Source: Thiomicrorhabdus xiamenensis (GTDB lineage Bacteria; Pseudomonadota; Gammaproteobacteria; Thiomicrospirales; Thiomicrospiraceae). From it: DNA of 64,000 nt. Below the pieces are notes generated by a model. The model was not told where the DNA came from. It did not search any database and saw only the letters and a list, made by a program, of their open reading frames with translations. The stretch is taken from contig NZ_CP054020.1 in the NCBI RefSeq assembly GCF_013282625.1, positions 558,001-622,000 on the forward strand, given 5' to 3'. The first letter of the stretch is position 1, and every line of letters begins with the position of its first letter. Shown piece after piece: positions 49,960-58,661 of the stretch. Both the position numbers and the translations under genes were made by a program.

Positions 49960-50016
49960 TTTTGATCCTTTACTCTGTTCTGCTAATGAGGCAGGTTGTT
50001 GGTGTATTTTTAGGTT

Positions 50017-50454
50017 TTATAAAATTTTGTCCGCTGCTGCATGCAGTGCCAGTTCATAGCCCTTGGCTCCCAGTCCGGCAATAATGCCGTCGGCCAGATC
50101 CGAGAAATAGGAGTGCGAACGGAAAGGTTCACGCTGATGAATATTGGACAGGTGAACTTCGATAAAAGGAATTTTTACCGTTGCCAGAGCATCGCGAATG
50201 GCCACGCTGGTGTGGGTGAATGCCGCAGGGTTAATGATAATGTAGTCAGTGCCTTCATCCATTGCCATGTGGATGCGTTCGATAATTTCGAATTCCGCAT
50301 TGCTTTGGAAAGACTGCAGGCGAATATTGTACTCGTCCGCCAGGGCTTCAAGATTTTCCAGTATATCTTCCAGGGTTTGTCGGCCATAGATCTCAGGTTC
50401 TCTGCGACCAAGCATATTCAGGTTCGGGCCGTTAATTACCAAAATCATCGCCAT
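50017..50454 (-). CDS. aroQ: type II 3-dehydroquinate dehydratase
   Basis: A 145-residue shikimate-pathway enzyme. '[19 protein letters not shown]' with the active-site Tyr and Asn, '[18 protein letters not shown]' with the catalytic His region, and '[16 protein letters not shown]'. It is 57 bp before accB; aroQ-accB-accC is the conserved order. A probable promoter lies just upstream. Confidence 0.97.
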   Translation of the reverse strand: MAMILVINGPNLNMLGRREPEIYGRQTLEDILENLEALADEYNIRLQSFQSNAEFEIIERIHMAMDEGTDYIIINPAAFTHTSVAIRDALATVKIPFIEVHLSNIHQREPFRSHSYFSDLADGIIAGLGAKGYELALHAAADKIL

Positions 50455-50495
50455 GAGGAAAGCCTTTTGCTCATTTCATTATTCACAGTGGGCAG

Positions 50496-50524
50496 ATTAT
50501 AACTGAAAGGATGCAGGATAACTA
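50496..50524 (-). promoter_or_regulatory. probable sigma-70 promoter for aroQ-accB-accC
   Basis: On the minus strand a perfect 'TATAAT' with 'TAGTTA' 17 bp upstream; the -35 is weak. Predicted leader of about 35 nt. Confidence 0.45.
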
Positions 50525-50656
50525 TGGTAATGAGTGGATAATGCGGAAAAAGTGCTGTGAATTGTTTTAAACGTTCGTGTTCTGACTTAAACAGTCATAA
50601 ACTGGTTTTTGGGATGGATAGGTTTGATAAGTTGTCTTTGTGCTAGCGAGTTAAAT

Positions 50657-50690
50657 GGCCTTTAAAGCAACGAGTTTGCATTTAAAGGCC
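50657..50690 (-). terminator. hairpin after dsbD, possible terminator
   Basis: A perfect 10-bp inverted repeat 'GGCCTTTAAA' / 'TTTAAAGGCC' lies just after the dsbD stop. The T-tract on the minus strand is weak, so termination is uncertain. Confidence 0.5.
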
Positions 50691-50698
50691 GGAAACGA

Positions 50699-52945
50699 TT
50701 ACTTGTTGAATGCTTGCTGAATGGTCTGGGTAAATTCATCGGCTTTTTTGAAGCCAACCACTCTTTGTGCTTTACGCTCTTGCCCCTGTTCGAAAAACAG
50801 AATTGCCGGAGGCCCGATAATACCGAAGCGTTTCATCAGCGCTTTGTCAGTATCGTCATTGGCGGTAACGTCCGCTTTCAGCAGTGTAACACCTTCCAGC
50901 GCTTTTTGAACCTTTGGATCGCTGAAGGTGAATTGCTCCATCTCTTTGCAGCTGACACACCAGTCGGCATAAAAGTCCAGCATGACCGGTTTGCCTTCGG
51001 CGAGAATTTTATCCAAGTCGTCAATGCTCTTGATTTTGTTGAAGGCCAATTCGTTTTGCTGTTGAGTGAAAGATTGACCGCCTCCCTGAAAGACTTTGAG
51101 TGGTTGCAGCATATCTTTTGAACCGGCCAGCATGCCAAGCAGCAAAATGACGCCATAAACAAACAAGCTCAAGCCAAAGCCTTTAAAGAGTTTTGACCAT
51201 CCGGATTTTTCTGCAGTACTTTCGAAGGCTCCGAGATAAACCGCAGAGATAATTAATAGTAGTGCCCAGGCAAGCATGGTTGCTTCAGAAGGCAGGATCC
51301 GGCCAGCCATCCAGATTGCGACACCGATCAGCATTACGCCGAAAACGGCTTTGACGTTATCCATCCAGGCACCTGCGCGAGGAAGAAGTTTCCCGGCTGA
51401 AGTTCCAAGCAGAAGCAGAGGTGCGCCCATACCGATACTCATTGCAAATAGAGCTATACCACCCAATAGAGCATCGCCGGTTTGTCCGATGTAGATCAAT
51501 GCGCCGGCTAAAGGTGGTGCAACACAAGGTCCAACGATCAATGCAGACAAAAAGCCCATAATGGCTACGCCGGTCAGAGTGCCGCCTTGCTGTTTGTTTG
51601 ACAGGTTGGTTAATTTTGATTGCAGGGCGCTTGGTAATTGCAGCTCATAGAATCCGAACATGGATAGAGCGAGTAACAGGAATACGGCACTGAAGCTGCC
51701 GATGATCCATGGATTCTGGAAGGCCGCCTGCAGGTTTTCACCGAATATACCCGCCAGTACGCCGGCGACGGTATAAGTGACCGACATGGCCAAAACATAG
51801 ACCAGTGACATAATAAACGCTTTACGTGTAGTCAGGTTTTCTCCCTGTCCGACAATGATGCTCGATAAAATCGGGATCATCGGGAAGATGCAAGGCGTCA
51901 GAGACAGTAATAGACCGAAGACAAGGAAGGTCAGGATGACAATCCAGACACTGCTGTTTTTTAAGGTGTCCGCAATCAGGTCGGTTTCGGAAAGCTGAGA
52001 GTTATCCTTAACCGTAGCGCTGCCGAGTGCCGGTGCCGGTGCCGAGGATGCGTCGGTAGTGAATGCAGCTGGGTCCAGGTTGATGGTCTTGCGTGCCGGC
52101 GGATAGCAGACACCGGATTCCGCCGAACAGCCTTGGTATTCGATTTCGATCTGACTAGTTTGGCTCAGGCTTTCAATTGCGATGTCGGCAACGAGTGTTC
52201 CGTGGAAAACTTCGGTTTTGCCGAAAAGCGGATCGTCAATTTTTTCAGCGGTCGGTAGCTGGATTGCGCCGAGTTGGACGTCACCTGAAAGGGTTTTGAC
52301 TTTAATTTTGTCTTTGTACAGGTGATAGCCGTCGGCGATCAGCCAGCTAATTTCAACTTTGTTGCCGTTTTGCTGGCCGCTGAACTGAAACGCCTGGTCG
52401 GCTTCCAGAAGCTCAGGCTGATCGCTGCTGTCAGCAAGATAGTTGTTCAGTTCTTTTAAGGAATTTAGTGAGGCCGCTGCATTTTGGCTTTCTTGCGCTT
52501 GAATGCTTGGCAGGTTCAGCGTGAACGTTCGGGTCTGCGGCGGGTAGCAGACGCCGATTTTATCGGCACAGCCCTGATATTTGACGCTTACTTCCGTGCT
52601 GGTCGCATCGCCTTGGTATGGAATGCGGATCGATGCCTTGTGCAGGAAAACTTCGGATTTTCCGAAAAGTGGGTCGTCTACGGTTTTCGCTTCAGAGTAT
52701 TGCGGGGTTTCTAGCTCGATGTTGCTGGCCTGAACCGACATTTTGTCTTTATAGAGTTTGTAATCGTCGGCGATTTCCCATTCAATAAGAATCTGTCGGT
52801 TTTCTATTTTAGGATCGACAAGCTGAAAAGCTTGGTCGACTTCAAGTAATTCTTCTGCCTGAGCAGGATGGAAAAGAGATGTAAACAGGGCGAAAAGCAG
52901 TGTCAGGAAATAGAATTGCTTTGATAGTGTTGCACCTTGAATCAT
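50699..52945 (-). CDS. dsbD: thiol:disulfide interchange protein DsbD with duplicated alpha domain
   Basis: A 748-residue inner-membrane protein transferring electrons from cytoplasmic thioredoxin to periplasmic DsbC, DsbG and cytochrome c maturation partners. A signal peptide (cleavage near residue 30) is followed by two DsbD-alpha domains instead of one (about 33-147 and 178-292). Each has the Cys pair in 'YQGCADKIGVCYPP' and 'YQGCSAESGVCYPP'. The beta membrane domain (about 335-600) carries Cys in 'LTPCIFPMIPIL' and 'VGPCVAPPLAGAL'. The C-terminal gamma thioredoxin-like domain has 'YADWCVSCKEME'. E. coli DsbD has about 565 residues, so the extra length is mainly the duplication. Confidence 0.95.
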   Translation of the reverse strand: MIQGATLSKQFYFLTLLFALFTSLFHPAQAEELLEVDQAFQLVDPKIENRQILIEWEIADDYKLYKDKMSVQASNIELETPQYSEAKTVDDPLFGKSEVFLHKASIRIPYQGDATSTEVSVKYQGCADKIGVCYPPQTRTFTLNLPSIQAQESQNAAASLNSLKELNNYLADSSDQPELLEADQAFQFSGQQNGNKVEISWLIADGYHLYKDKIKVKTLSGDVQLGAIQLPTAEKIDDPLFGKTEVFHGTLVADIAIESLSQTSQIEIEYQGCSAESGVCYPPARKTINLDPAAFTTDASSAPAPALGSATVKDNSQLSETDLIADTLKNSSVWIVILTFLVFGLLLSLTPCIFPMIPILSSIIVGQGENLTTRKAFIMSLVYVLAMSVTYTVAGVLAGIFGENLQAAFQNPWIIGSFSAVFLLLALSMFGFYELQLPSALQSKLTNLSNKQQGGTLTGVAIMGFLSALIVGPCVAPPLAGALIYIGQTGDALLGGIALFAMSIGMGAPLLLLGTSAGKLLPRAGAWMDNVKAVFGVMLIGVAIWMAGRILPSEATMLAWALLLIISAVYLGAFESTAEKSGWSKLFKGFGLSLFVYGVILLLGMLAGSKDMLQPLKVFQGGGQSFTQQQNELAFNKIKSIDDLDKILAEGKPVMLDFYADWCVSCKEMEQFTFSDPKVQKALEGVTLLKADVTANDDTDKALMKRFGIIGPPAILFFEQGQERKAQRVVGFKKADEFTQTIQQAFNK

Positions 52946-53159
52946 AAAATTACTCGCTTAATAGCTTTAAAAATGGCAATAGAGCCTTATATATCTTAGA
53001 TGATAGAAAACACTCGGCTGCTCATTGTATAACAATTCATTTAAAAATAAATCCGCGCTGTAACAAGCTTGGTTTATTGATGGATCAGGTTGTTTAATGT
53101 AATTGTTAAGTTATTGTTTTATATTGAAATACAGCTTTTATAAATAAAAAGAACGGACT

Positions 53160-53621
53160 ATGAAGATACTTTTACTATTGTTTATTTTGGTGCCTTTGAC
53201 AGAGCTTTATATATTGATACAGGTCGGCTCTGAAATCGGTGCCTTACCGACCGTGCTGTTAACGATTGCCACGGCAATCGCCGGGGTTTTTCTAATGCGT
53301 CAGCAAGGGATGGCAACGATGCTCGAGGCTCAGTCGGAGATGGCCAGCGGTAAGCCGCCTCAAGAAGCCGTTATCGGAGGGGTATTGATCTTTATCGGTG
53401 GAATTCTGCTGTTTATTCCGGGCTTGGTTACCGATTTTCTCGGGTTTCTTTTATTGATTCCGCCAGTGCGATCCTATCTTGTCCGGCAAAGTCTGAAAGG
53501 GATGACGATCCGCTCTCACGGTCATTTCCGTTATCAGAAAGATGATTCGATTATTGAAGGGGAGTGGACTGAAAAAGAGAAGCGAGGTCCTGAATCGTTG
53601 GAAGATCACGATCCGAAATAG
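53160..53621 (+). CDS. fxsA: FxsA-family membrane protein
   Basis: A 153-residue cytoplasmic membrane protein with helices near residues 2-20, 25-45 and 70-100. Family signatures are 'LFILVPLTELYILIQVGSE' and 'GGILIFIPGLVTDFLG'-like spacing ('LLFIPGLVTDFLGFLLLIPP'). In E. coli, overproduced FxsA relieves F exclusion of phage T7. Its normal role is unknown. The C-terminus is charged and cytosolic. It is encoded alone, divergent from dsbD. Confidence 0.92.
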   Translation: MKILLLLFILVPLTELYILIQVGSEIGALPTVLLTIATAIAGVFLMRQQGMATMLEAQSEMASGKPPQEAVIGGVLIFIGGILLFIPGLVTDFLGFLLLIPPVRSYLVRQSLKGMTIRSHGHFRYQKDDSIIEGEWTEKEKRGPESLEDHDPK

Positions 53622-53662
53622 TTCAATTATTTCGAATCGCATTGTATACAAGCTGATCGTCA

Positions 53663-53681
53663 GGCAGTCAATTAGACTGCC
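53663..53681. repeat. small hairpin between fxsA and the epimerase gene
   Basis: 'GGCAGTC' / 'GACTGCC' with loop AATTA, placed between convergent genes without a clear T-run. A weak terminator at best. Confidence 0.45.
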
Positions 53682-53688
53682 CACGGCT

Positions 53689-54525
53689 TTAAATGAGTTC
53701 GATATAGCCGTCCTGATAGGTTGGATAGTGCATTTCATAGCCGGTCGCGCGCAGGCGGGCGTTTGAAAGGCGTTTATTACTGCGCATCAGGCGGGTGTTT
53801 TCGCTTGGTTCCTGATGTTCAACCTCCGGCACACTGAGTTGTTCGGCCAACCATTCATAGACTTCACATGATGGAGTCGGCTGGTTATCGACACCGATAT
53901 AGATGTCGTCCACTTTATCCGCTGTTTGTTCATTGAGTTCCATCAGGTGTGTAAAGATGCCGACGCAGTCGGTCGAATGGATGCGGTTGCTCCAGACGTT
54001 TTCCATGCAGTGCGCCTTGCCTTCGCGAACCAGGTCAATCAGGTGTGTACGCCCCGGGCCGTAAATGCCACCAAAGCGGATAACCGTGCCGGGAATGTCG
54101 CTTTCAAGGACGAGCTGTTCGCCTTCAATCAGACGTCGGGTTGAAAAACCGTGTTCTTCTGTTGGACTGCTTTCGTCGACCCATTCGCCTTCGGATTGGC
54201 CGAAAACGGAAGTGCTGGAAGTGAAAAAGAAGCGTTTAACATGATGATCTTGCAATGCATGAAGCAGGTTTTTAACGCCCAGTACATAAGCGTGATAGTA
54301 GTCGATATCTTTGTATTTATCTGCCGAAACAATATAGAACACATAATCGATTTTATCGGGAAGGTCGCAAATAGGACGGAAGAGGTTGCATTCCAGACCG
54401 GTGATTTCGTCGGGTAGTGCTTCGATGTTGCGGCGAATGCCGTAAACCTTGTGGCCTTTTTGACTGAGTTGACTGCCTAACTGGCATCCTAAATCTCCGC
54501 ATCCTGCTATTAAAACGGTTGCCAT
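53689..54525 (-). CDS. NAD-dependent epimerase/dehydratase family protein (YeeZ-like)
   Basis: A 278-residue extended SDR protein. The N-terminal dinucleotide motif 'VLIAGCGDLGCQLGSQLSQK' has the GxGxxG pattern, and 'RFFFTSSTSVFGQSEGEWV' holds the Ser region of the active site. The usual YxxxK is not obvious; 'GFSTRRLIEGE' takes its position, as in other YeeZ-like proteins, so the catalytic activity is uncertain. The start is the ATG preceded by a perfect 'AGGAGG'; an upstream in-frame start at 54561 is rejected. Substrate unknown. Confidence 0.85.
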   Translation of the reverse strand: MATVLIAGCGDLGCQLGSQLSQKGHKVYGIRRNIEALPDEITGLECNLFRPICDLPDKIDYVFYIVSADKYKDIDYYHAYVLGVKNLLHALQDHHVKRFFFTSSTSVFGQSEGEWVDESSPTEEHGFSTRRLIEGEQLVLESDIPGTVIRFGGIYGPGRTHLIDLVREGKAHCMENVWSNRIHSTDCVGIFTHLMELNEQTADKVDDIYIGVDNQPTPSCEVYEWLAEQLSVPEVEHQEPSENTRLMRSNKRLSNARLRATGYEMHYPTYQDGYIELI

Positions 54526-54629
54526 GCTTGCCTCCTGATTGCTAGAGCCTCTAGTATGCACAATAAACTTGGGACAAAAAAGTTCTCTTTTAAAGAGAGT
54601 GAATAAAAACTTGATTAAGATTGAGTTAT

Positions 54630-54660
54630 AAAAAAAGCGATCTGTAAAGATCGCTTTTTT
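54630..54660. terminator. bidirectional terminator after fadL-like gene 1
   Basis: Stem 'AGCGATCT' / 'AGATCGCT' with loop GTAA, A-run before and T-run after. Confidence 0.88.
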
Positions 54661-54695
54661 GTCGTTCAGCTTACTTTTAAGCGTTGGTGCAGTGC

Positions 54696-55964
54696 TTAGT
54701 CGAAGTTGTAACGGATCATCATAGTGGCTGCGGTTTGTGAGTGCTTGGTTTCGCTGTAGTCACCCGATGCAGCGCCTGCGATCGGATAGTCGTCACCGAT
54801 GCCGCTCACGCCGACACGAGTCTTGACTTCAGGAGCGTAAACAAATGCGCCTTCGATGGTTGCCTTTTTGCTGATTGCCATACCGCCACCAACGGTAATA
54901 TGGCTCTCGGTTGTAGCAGGGAAGAAGGTGTTGTTAAAGAAATTGATGGTTGCCCCTTCTGTGGTTGTGCCGTCCTGTTCTTTGATCGGGTTGTCGCCGG
55001 TGTTATAGCCGGCCGCTAGCCAGTAACTTTTGGTTGAATATTTTGCACCGATCGAAAATACATCCTGGTCTTGCCAGCCGAAGTCTTTATAGCCTTTAGC
55101 TTCGCTCCACATGATTTTTCGTGCATCGGCGGTAAAGGTTAAGCTACCCATGTCGAAAGAGGCTCCAACTTTCATTTCCGCAGGTTGTTCCAGTTTGTCA
55201 TCGAAAGCTTCAGGGATCATACCGAACTCTGCAAAAGGCTGCGAAGCAGAGGATAGTTGCCCTTTGTATTCCATTTCAATGCCTGAGGTATAGGAGGCGG
55301 CTAGAGTTAATCCAGGTGCTGCGTCATAGTAACCACCGATGGAGTAGCCGAAGCCAAGACCTTGCGCCATACCGTGACCGGCATCTTCCAAGCCGAAAGT
55401 TCCGTATTGAGTTTCGGAGCCATCATAATGAATATCCAGAGCACCGTATTGAATGATCGGCGAGAAACCGATACCGGCGGTTTCGTTATGGAAAGCTAAT
55501 GCCGGAGCAAAGCGCAGAATTTGCAATGCAGATTGCGCTCTGAACATCTGACCGTTGTCCTGATAGTCGACCCCCATACCGGATGTTCCGAACATGCCGA
55601 TACCATAAACCATGTTTTCGTTGATACGGCTGTTGAAGGCGGCTGATGGCACGACGAAAAGATTCGCGTCACTGCTGTCTTTGCCAACTGGCTCGCCCGG
55701 GCTGGCAGGCTCGCCCAGATTGTGTTCGCTGCTTACGTCTGGTGCAAAGATTGTGCCCCCGAAAATCAATTCGGTACCTTGAGACTTACCGATCAAGGCT
55801 GGGTTGGCCAGAAGGTTTTCCGCGCCGAAATAGGCGGCGACCCCGGTTCCACCCATTGCCATGGACTGGGCGCCGATTCCAATCATATTGGTTCCGTTTG
55901 TAGCCATTGCAGAAGAAGCAAAAACGGCTGAGGTTAATGCTAAAGCCAGTTTGGTTTTTTTCAT
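54696..55964 (-). CDS. FadL/OmpP1-family outer-membrane transport protein (paralogue 1)
   Basis: A 422-residue outer-membrane beta-barrel of the FadL family, used for uptake of long-chain fatty acids or other hydrophobic compounds. Signal peptide ending 'SSAMATNG'. N-terminal hatch region 'MIGIGAQSMAMGGTGVAAYF' and 'ENLLANPALIGKSQGTEL' (NPA motif), and a C-terminal barrel strand ending in Phe ('TMMIRYNFD' nearly at the end). The next gene upstream (56385-57548) is a paralogue with the same plan. Substrate is not predictable; in a sulfur oxidiser it might be a lipid, hydrocarbon or polysulfide-type compound. Confidence 0.9.
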   Translation of the reverse strand: MKKTKLALALTSAVFASSAMATNGTNMIGIGAQSMAMGGTGVAAYFGAENLLANPALIGKSQGTELIFGGTIFAPDVSSEHNLGEPASPGEPVGKDSSDANLFVVPSAAFNSRINENMVYGIGMFGTSGMGVDYQDNGQMFRAQSALQILRFAPALAFHNETAGIGFSPIIQYGALDIHYDGSETQYGTFGLEDAGHGMAQGLGFGYSIGGYYDAAPGLTLAASYTSGIEMEYKGQLSSASQPFAEFGMIPEAFDDKLEQPAEMKVGASFDMGSLTFTADARKIMWSEAKGYKDFGWQDQDVFSIGAKYSTKSYWLAAGYNTGDNPIKEQDGTTTEGATINFFNNTFFPATTESHITVGGGMAISKKATIEGAFVYAPEVKTRVGVSGIGDDYPIAGAASGDYSETKHSQTAATMMIRYNFD

Positions 55965-56326
55965 TACTATCCACTCTCTCGATATTGTTATATAAGGATG
56001 GGTAAGAATCCTTTACAGTTTTCAAGGCTTACTATGCAGTTTTTAGAGTGAATTGAATAATCAAAAATAATTAATGGGTTATTAGTTGGGTTGATTGAAA
56101 TGATCAAAAAATATATATAGCTTTTATTGTCGATAGAGGCCGTGTAGTAAAGTATTTTTATTTTTATATATAAGTTTTGTTGATGAAGGGCTGGATGTTG
56201 GAAGGCAAGCGGTTTGTATCTGAAATACTTGTTTTACATTGAAATTTTGCTTTCAAGGCTTTGGATTGAAATATTTTATTGGAAGATAAAGACTTTCGGG
56301 TTAAGGGTCGAAAGCTGCACGCTAAT
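55965..56326. other. intergenic region between the two fadL-like genes
   Basis: About 362 bp, AT-rich, holding the upstream region of paralogue 1. 'GATATAT' and poly-T stretches occur, but no convincing promoter or small gene. Confidence 0.4.
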
Positions 56327-56356
56327 AAAAAAGCCGCTAATTTGCATTAGCGGCTT
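56327..56356 (-). terminator. intrinsic terminator after fadL-like gene 2
   Basis: Stem 'AAGCCGCTAAT' / 'ATTAGCGGCTT' with loop TTGC; the T-run on the minus strand is at 56327-56332. Confidence 0.88.
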
Positions 56357-56384
56357 GCGGTGTTGTATGAGTGTTTCTAAGTGA

Positions 56385-57548
56385 TTAGAAGTTCATACGG
56401 TATGCAACAGTAAAGCCTGTTTGCGAGTGCTTAGTGGTTTCGGTTGCTCCTGGGCCCATTAATGTACTCACATCTATAGTTTTCGAAACTTCATCAGCGT
56501 AAACAAGGGCGAAGTCAATAGCGGAGTTTTTAGTTAGGTTTACTCCTGCCCCTGCAGTGAAATGAGATTCAACAATACCAGGGAAAAAGACATTGTTAAA
56601 CATGTCTACAATTTGTCCTGCTCCTGCTCCGTATACATCAATCGGGTCTTTTCCGTAGTTATAGCCAATTCCTACCCAGTAGTTATTACCAGAGTATTTA
56701 GCTCCCAGTGCATAGACATCTTGATCTTGCCAGTTAAAATCTTTATAACCTTCGGCTTTTGACCACATGATTTGTTTAAAGTCCGCTGTCATCAACCAGT
56801 TCCCCATTGTGTACGATGCACCGATTTTAAACTCTTCTGGCTGTTCAAGTTTGTCAGTCATGGTTTGACCAAATCCTGCCGCCGCTACAGAAATTTGATC
56901 CTTGTATTCCATTTCGATTGCAGATTGGTAGGAAAGAGCAACAGTAAATTCAGGTGTAATATCAAAATAACCACCTAGGTTAAAGCCATACCCGATGTCA
57001 GTTGACATTCCGTTTCCTGTTGGTCCTCCTCCAAGTGCTGTGCCATCATAGTTGATATCCAATGCCCCATATTGGATAACAGGTGAAAATCCAAGTCCAA
57101 AGTTATCTTGATTAAATGCAAGGGTTGGAGCAAATTTCATTAATTGAAGGTTGCTATATGCATTCATTAGATTTGCGTCGTCTCTATAGTCAACACCCAT
57201 ACCGGCTGAACCGAACATGCCTAGACCGAAGGTCAGGTTTTCGTTAATGCGAGTAGACATAGATACTTCAGGAATGATATTTAGATCGTTGTCACTTTGT
57301 GAGCCATTGGCCTCTACATTGGGCATGAAGATCGTGCCGCCGATGGAAAATTCCGAACCTTGTGACTTACCAAGCAGTGCCGGGTTGGTCAAAGCATTTT
57401 CCGAGCCGAAGAATGCCGCTGTACCGGTTCCACCAAGCGCGCGTGCTTGAGCGCCCAGTCCGATTAATACATCCCCGTTGGTTGCAAAGGCAGGTGTTGA
57501 AATAATGGTAGAGGCTGCGATTGCTAGAGCTAATTTTGTTTTTCTCAT
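56385..57548 (-). CDS. FadL/OmpP1-family outer-membrane transport protein (paralogue 2)
   Basis: A 387-residue FadL-family porin. Signal peptide ending 'TPAFATNG', hatch region 'LIGLGAQARALGGTGTAAFF' with 'NALTNPALLGKSQGSEF', and a barrel ending 'FTVAYRMNF' with the C-terminal Phe usual for BAM substrates. It is clearly paralogous to the downstream copy. Its coding sequence is visibly more AT-rich in the second half, suggesting a different history or relaxed codon choice. ATG 57548 is used; a GTG three codons upstream fits 'AAAGAG' better and may be the real start. Confidence 0.9.
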   Translation of the reverse strand: MRKTKLALAIAASTIISTPAFATNGDVLIGLGAQARALGGTGTAAFFGSENALTNPALLGKSQGSEFSIGGTIFMPNVEANGSQSDNDLNIIPEVSMSTRINENLTFGLGMFGSAGMGVDYRDDANLMNAYSNLQLMKFAPTLAFNQDNFGLGFSPVIQYGALDINYDGTALGGGPTGNGMSTDIGYGFNLGGYFDITPEFTVALSYQSAIEMEYKDQISVAAAGFGQTMTDKLEQPEEFKIGASYTMGNWLMTADFKQIMWSKAEGYKDFNWQDQDVYALGAKYSGNNYWVGIGYNYGKDPIDVYGAGAGQIVDMFNNVFFPGIVESHFTAGAGVNLTKNSAIDFALVYADEVSKTIDVSTLMGPGATETTKHSQTGFTVAYRMNF

Positions 57549-57872
57549 ATCGTTCACTTTTTCTCTTTAGAGTTGTTAGGTATAAGCTAAGTGCTTTAGC
57601 TGGGTACGGAGGTTAATATGCCGTATTTTATTTATGATGAGTAATTAAAAATATTTAGTAGCAGATCAATATATTCTGATGAACTTAACTAAGTGATTGA
57701 AAAATAAATGTAAAAATTTTTCACCCTGTTGGGCGGGATATTTTTTTATGTAAGTAAATATTTTTTAATTTTCTTTAAAAAACATTTTGCGATTCATAGA
57801 CTTAATGCTACGCAAAAATAATTATATTGCTGGCATGAAATAAATGCGCTGCAGGAAAGGCTTTTAGCAAAT
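57549..57872. other. AT-rich intergenic region upstream of fadL-like gene 2
   Basis: About 324 bp with long A/T runs. No gene, repeat or clear promoter is supported. Confidence 0.4.
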
Positions 57873-57910
57873 AAAAAACCCCGTTTTAGCAGGTGTAAAA
57901 CGGGGTTTTA
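57873..57910 (-). terminator. intrinsic terminator after DUF302 gene
   Basis: A 14-bp perfect stem 'AAAACCCCGTTTTA' / 'TAAAACGGGGTTTT' with a 7-nt loop; near-symmetric and could act on both strands. Confidence 0.9.
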
Positions 57911-57942
57911 TTCAGGGTAATTATCAGGTGATCTGAAGCGAA

Positions 57943-58512
57943 TTAGAATTCGCCAGTTTTACCTTTTTGTAGCATTTCCCAGATAGTGTCGCGAACTGCC
58001 ATAGTCGCTTCTTTAAGTTCTGGAGGCATCTTTTTACCCATCTTGATCGCCATATCCATGTTCATAGAGTAGATGTGTAGACCATCTTCTTCTTCAATGA
58101 TGTTTACACGACATGGAAGGAAACCACCCATTGCAGGGGAGAAGTCAACCATCTTACGAGCAGTTTCAGGGTTACAGAAAGACATTACGTGAATGGTTTT
58201 TGATTCGATTCCACGAGCTTTAAGTTCTTCAGATAGCGGTAGTTCACCAACGTTTTTAAGGTTGCGGTTGATACCAACAGCGTTGATGGCGTCGATAACG
58301 TCGGCAAGTTCAATGCCTTCGTCTACCTTAACTTCCCACATGGTTGCGTCAGCGATATCACCTTCGCTTTCAACCCACTTATCCCAAACTTGATTAAATG
58401 TATCCCAGGCGCCGTCATTTAGGTTTCCTGCAGCGTGCATAGTTCCACAACCAGAAAGGGTAGTTAGACCCGCAGCAAGAATCGCGGCTTTAAATAAGTT
58501 AGCTAGTTTCAT
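57943..58512 (-). CDS. DUF302-domain lipoprotein
   Basis: A 189-residue predicted lipoprotein. Signal with lipobox 'TLSGCGTM' (lipidated Cys about residue 21), then a DUF302-type alpha/beta domain with 'IDAINAVGINRNLKNVGE', 'HVMSFCNPETARKMVDF' and 'MGGFLPCRVNII'. DUF302 proteins are common in sulfur-oxidising bacteria, but their function is not defined. The start is the ATG at 58512; the frame extends upstream without a good ribosome binding site. Adjacent to pdxB but with a gap of about 150 bp. Confidence 0.85.
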   Translation of the reverse strand: MKLANLFKAAILAAGLTTLSGCGTMHAAGNLNDGAWDTFNQVWDKWVESEGDIADATMWEVKVDEGIELADVIDAINAVGINRNLKNVGELPLSEELKARGIESKTIHVMSFCNPETARKMVDFSPAMGGFLPCRVNIIEEEDGLHIYSMNMDMAIKMGKKMPPELKEATMAVRDTIWEMLQKGKTGEF

Positions 58513-58661
58513 ATTCCAGATATCTCCATCGGTTTTGTATAAGTCTGTCTGATGTCTCTCAAACTTTTCACTCAAGTAGATTAAAGATTCGCAAATGAAA
58601 TGCAAACCAATTTTTTTGGGGAGATGATAATATTATTTTATTAAGACCTTCTGATATCTTT

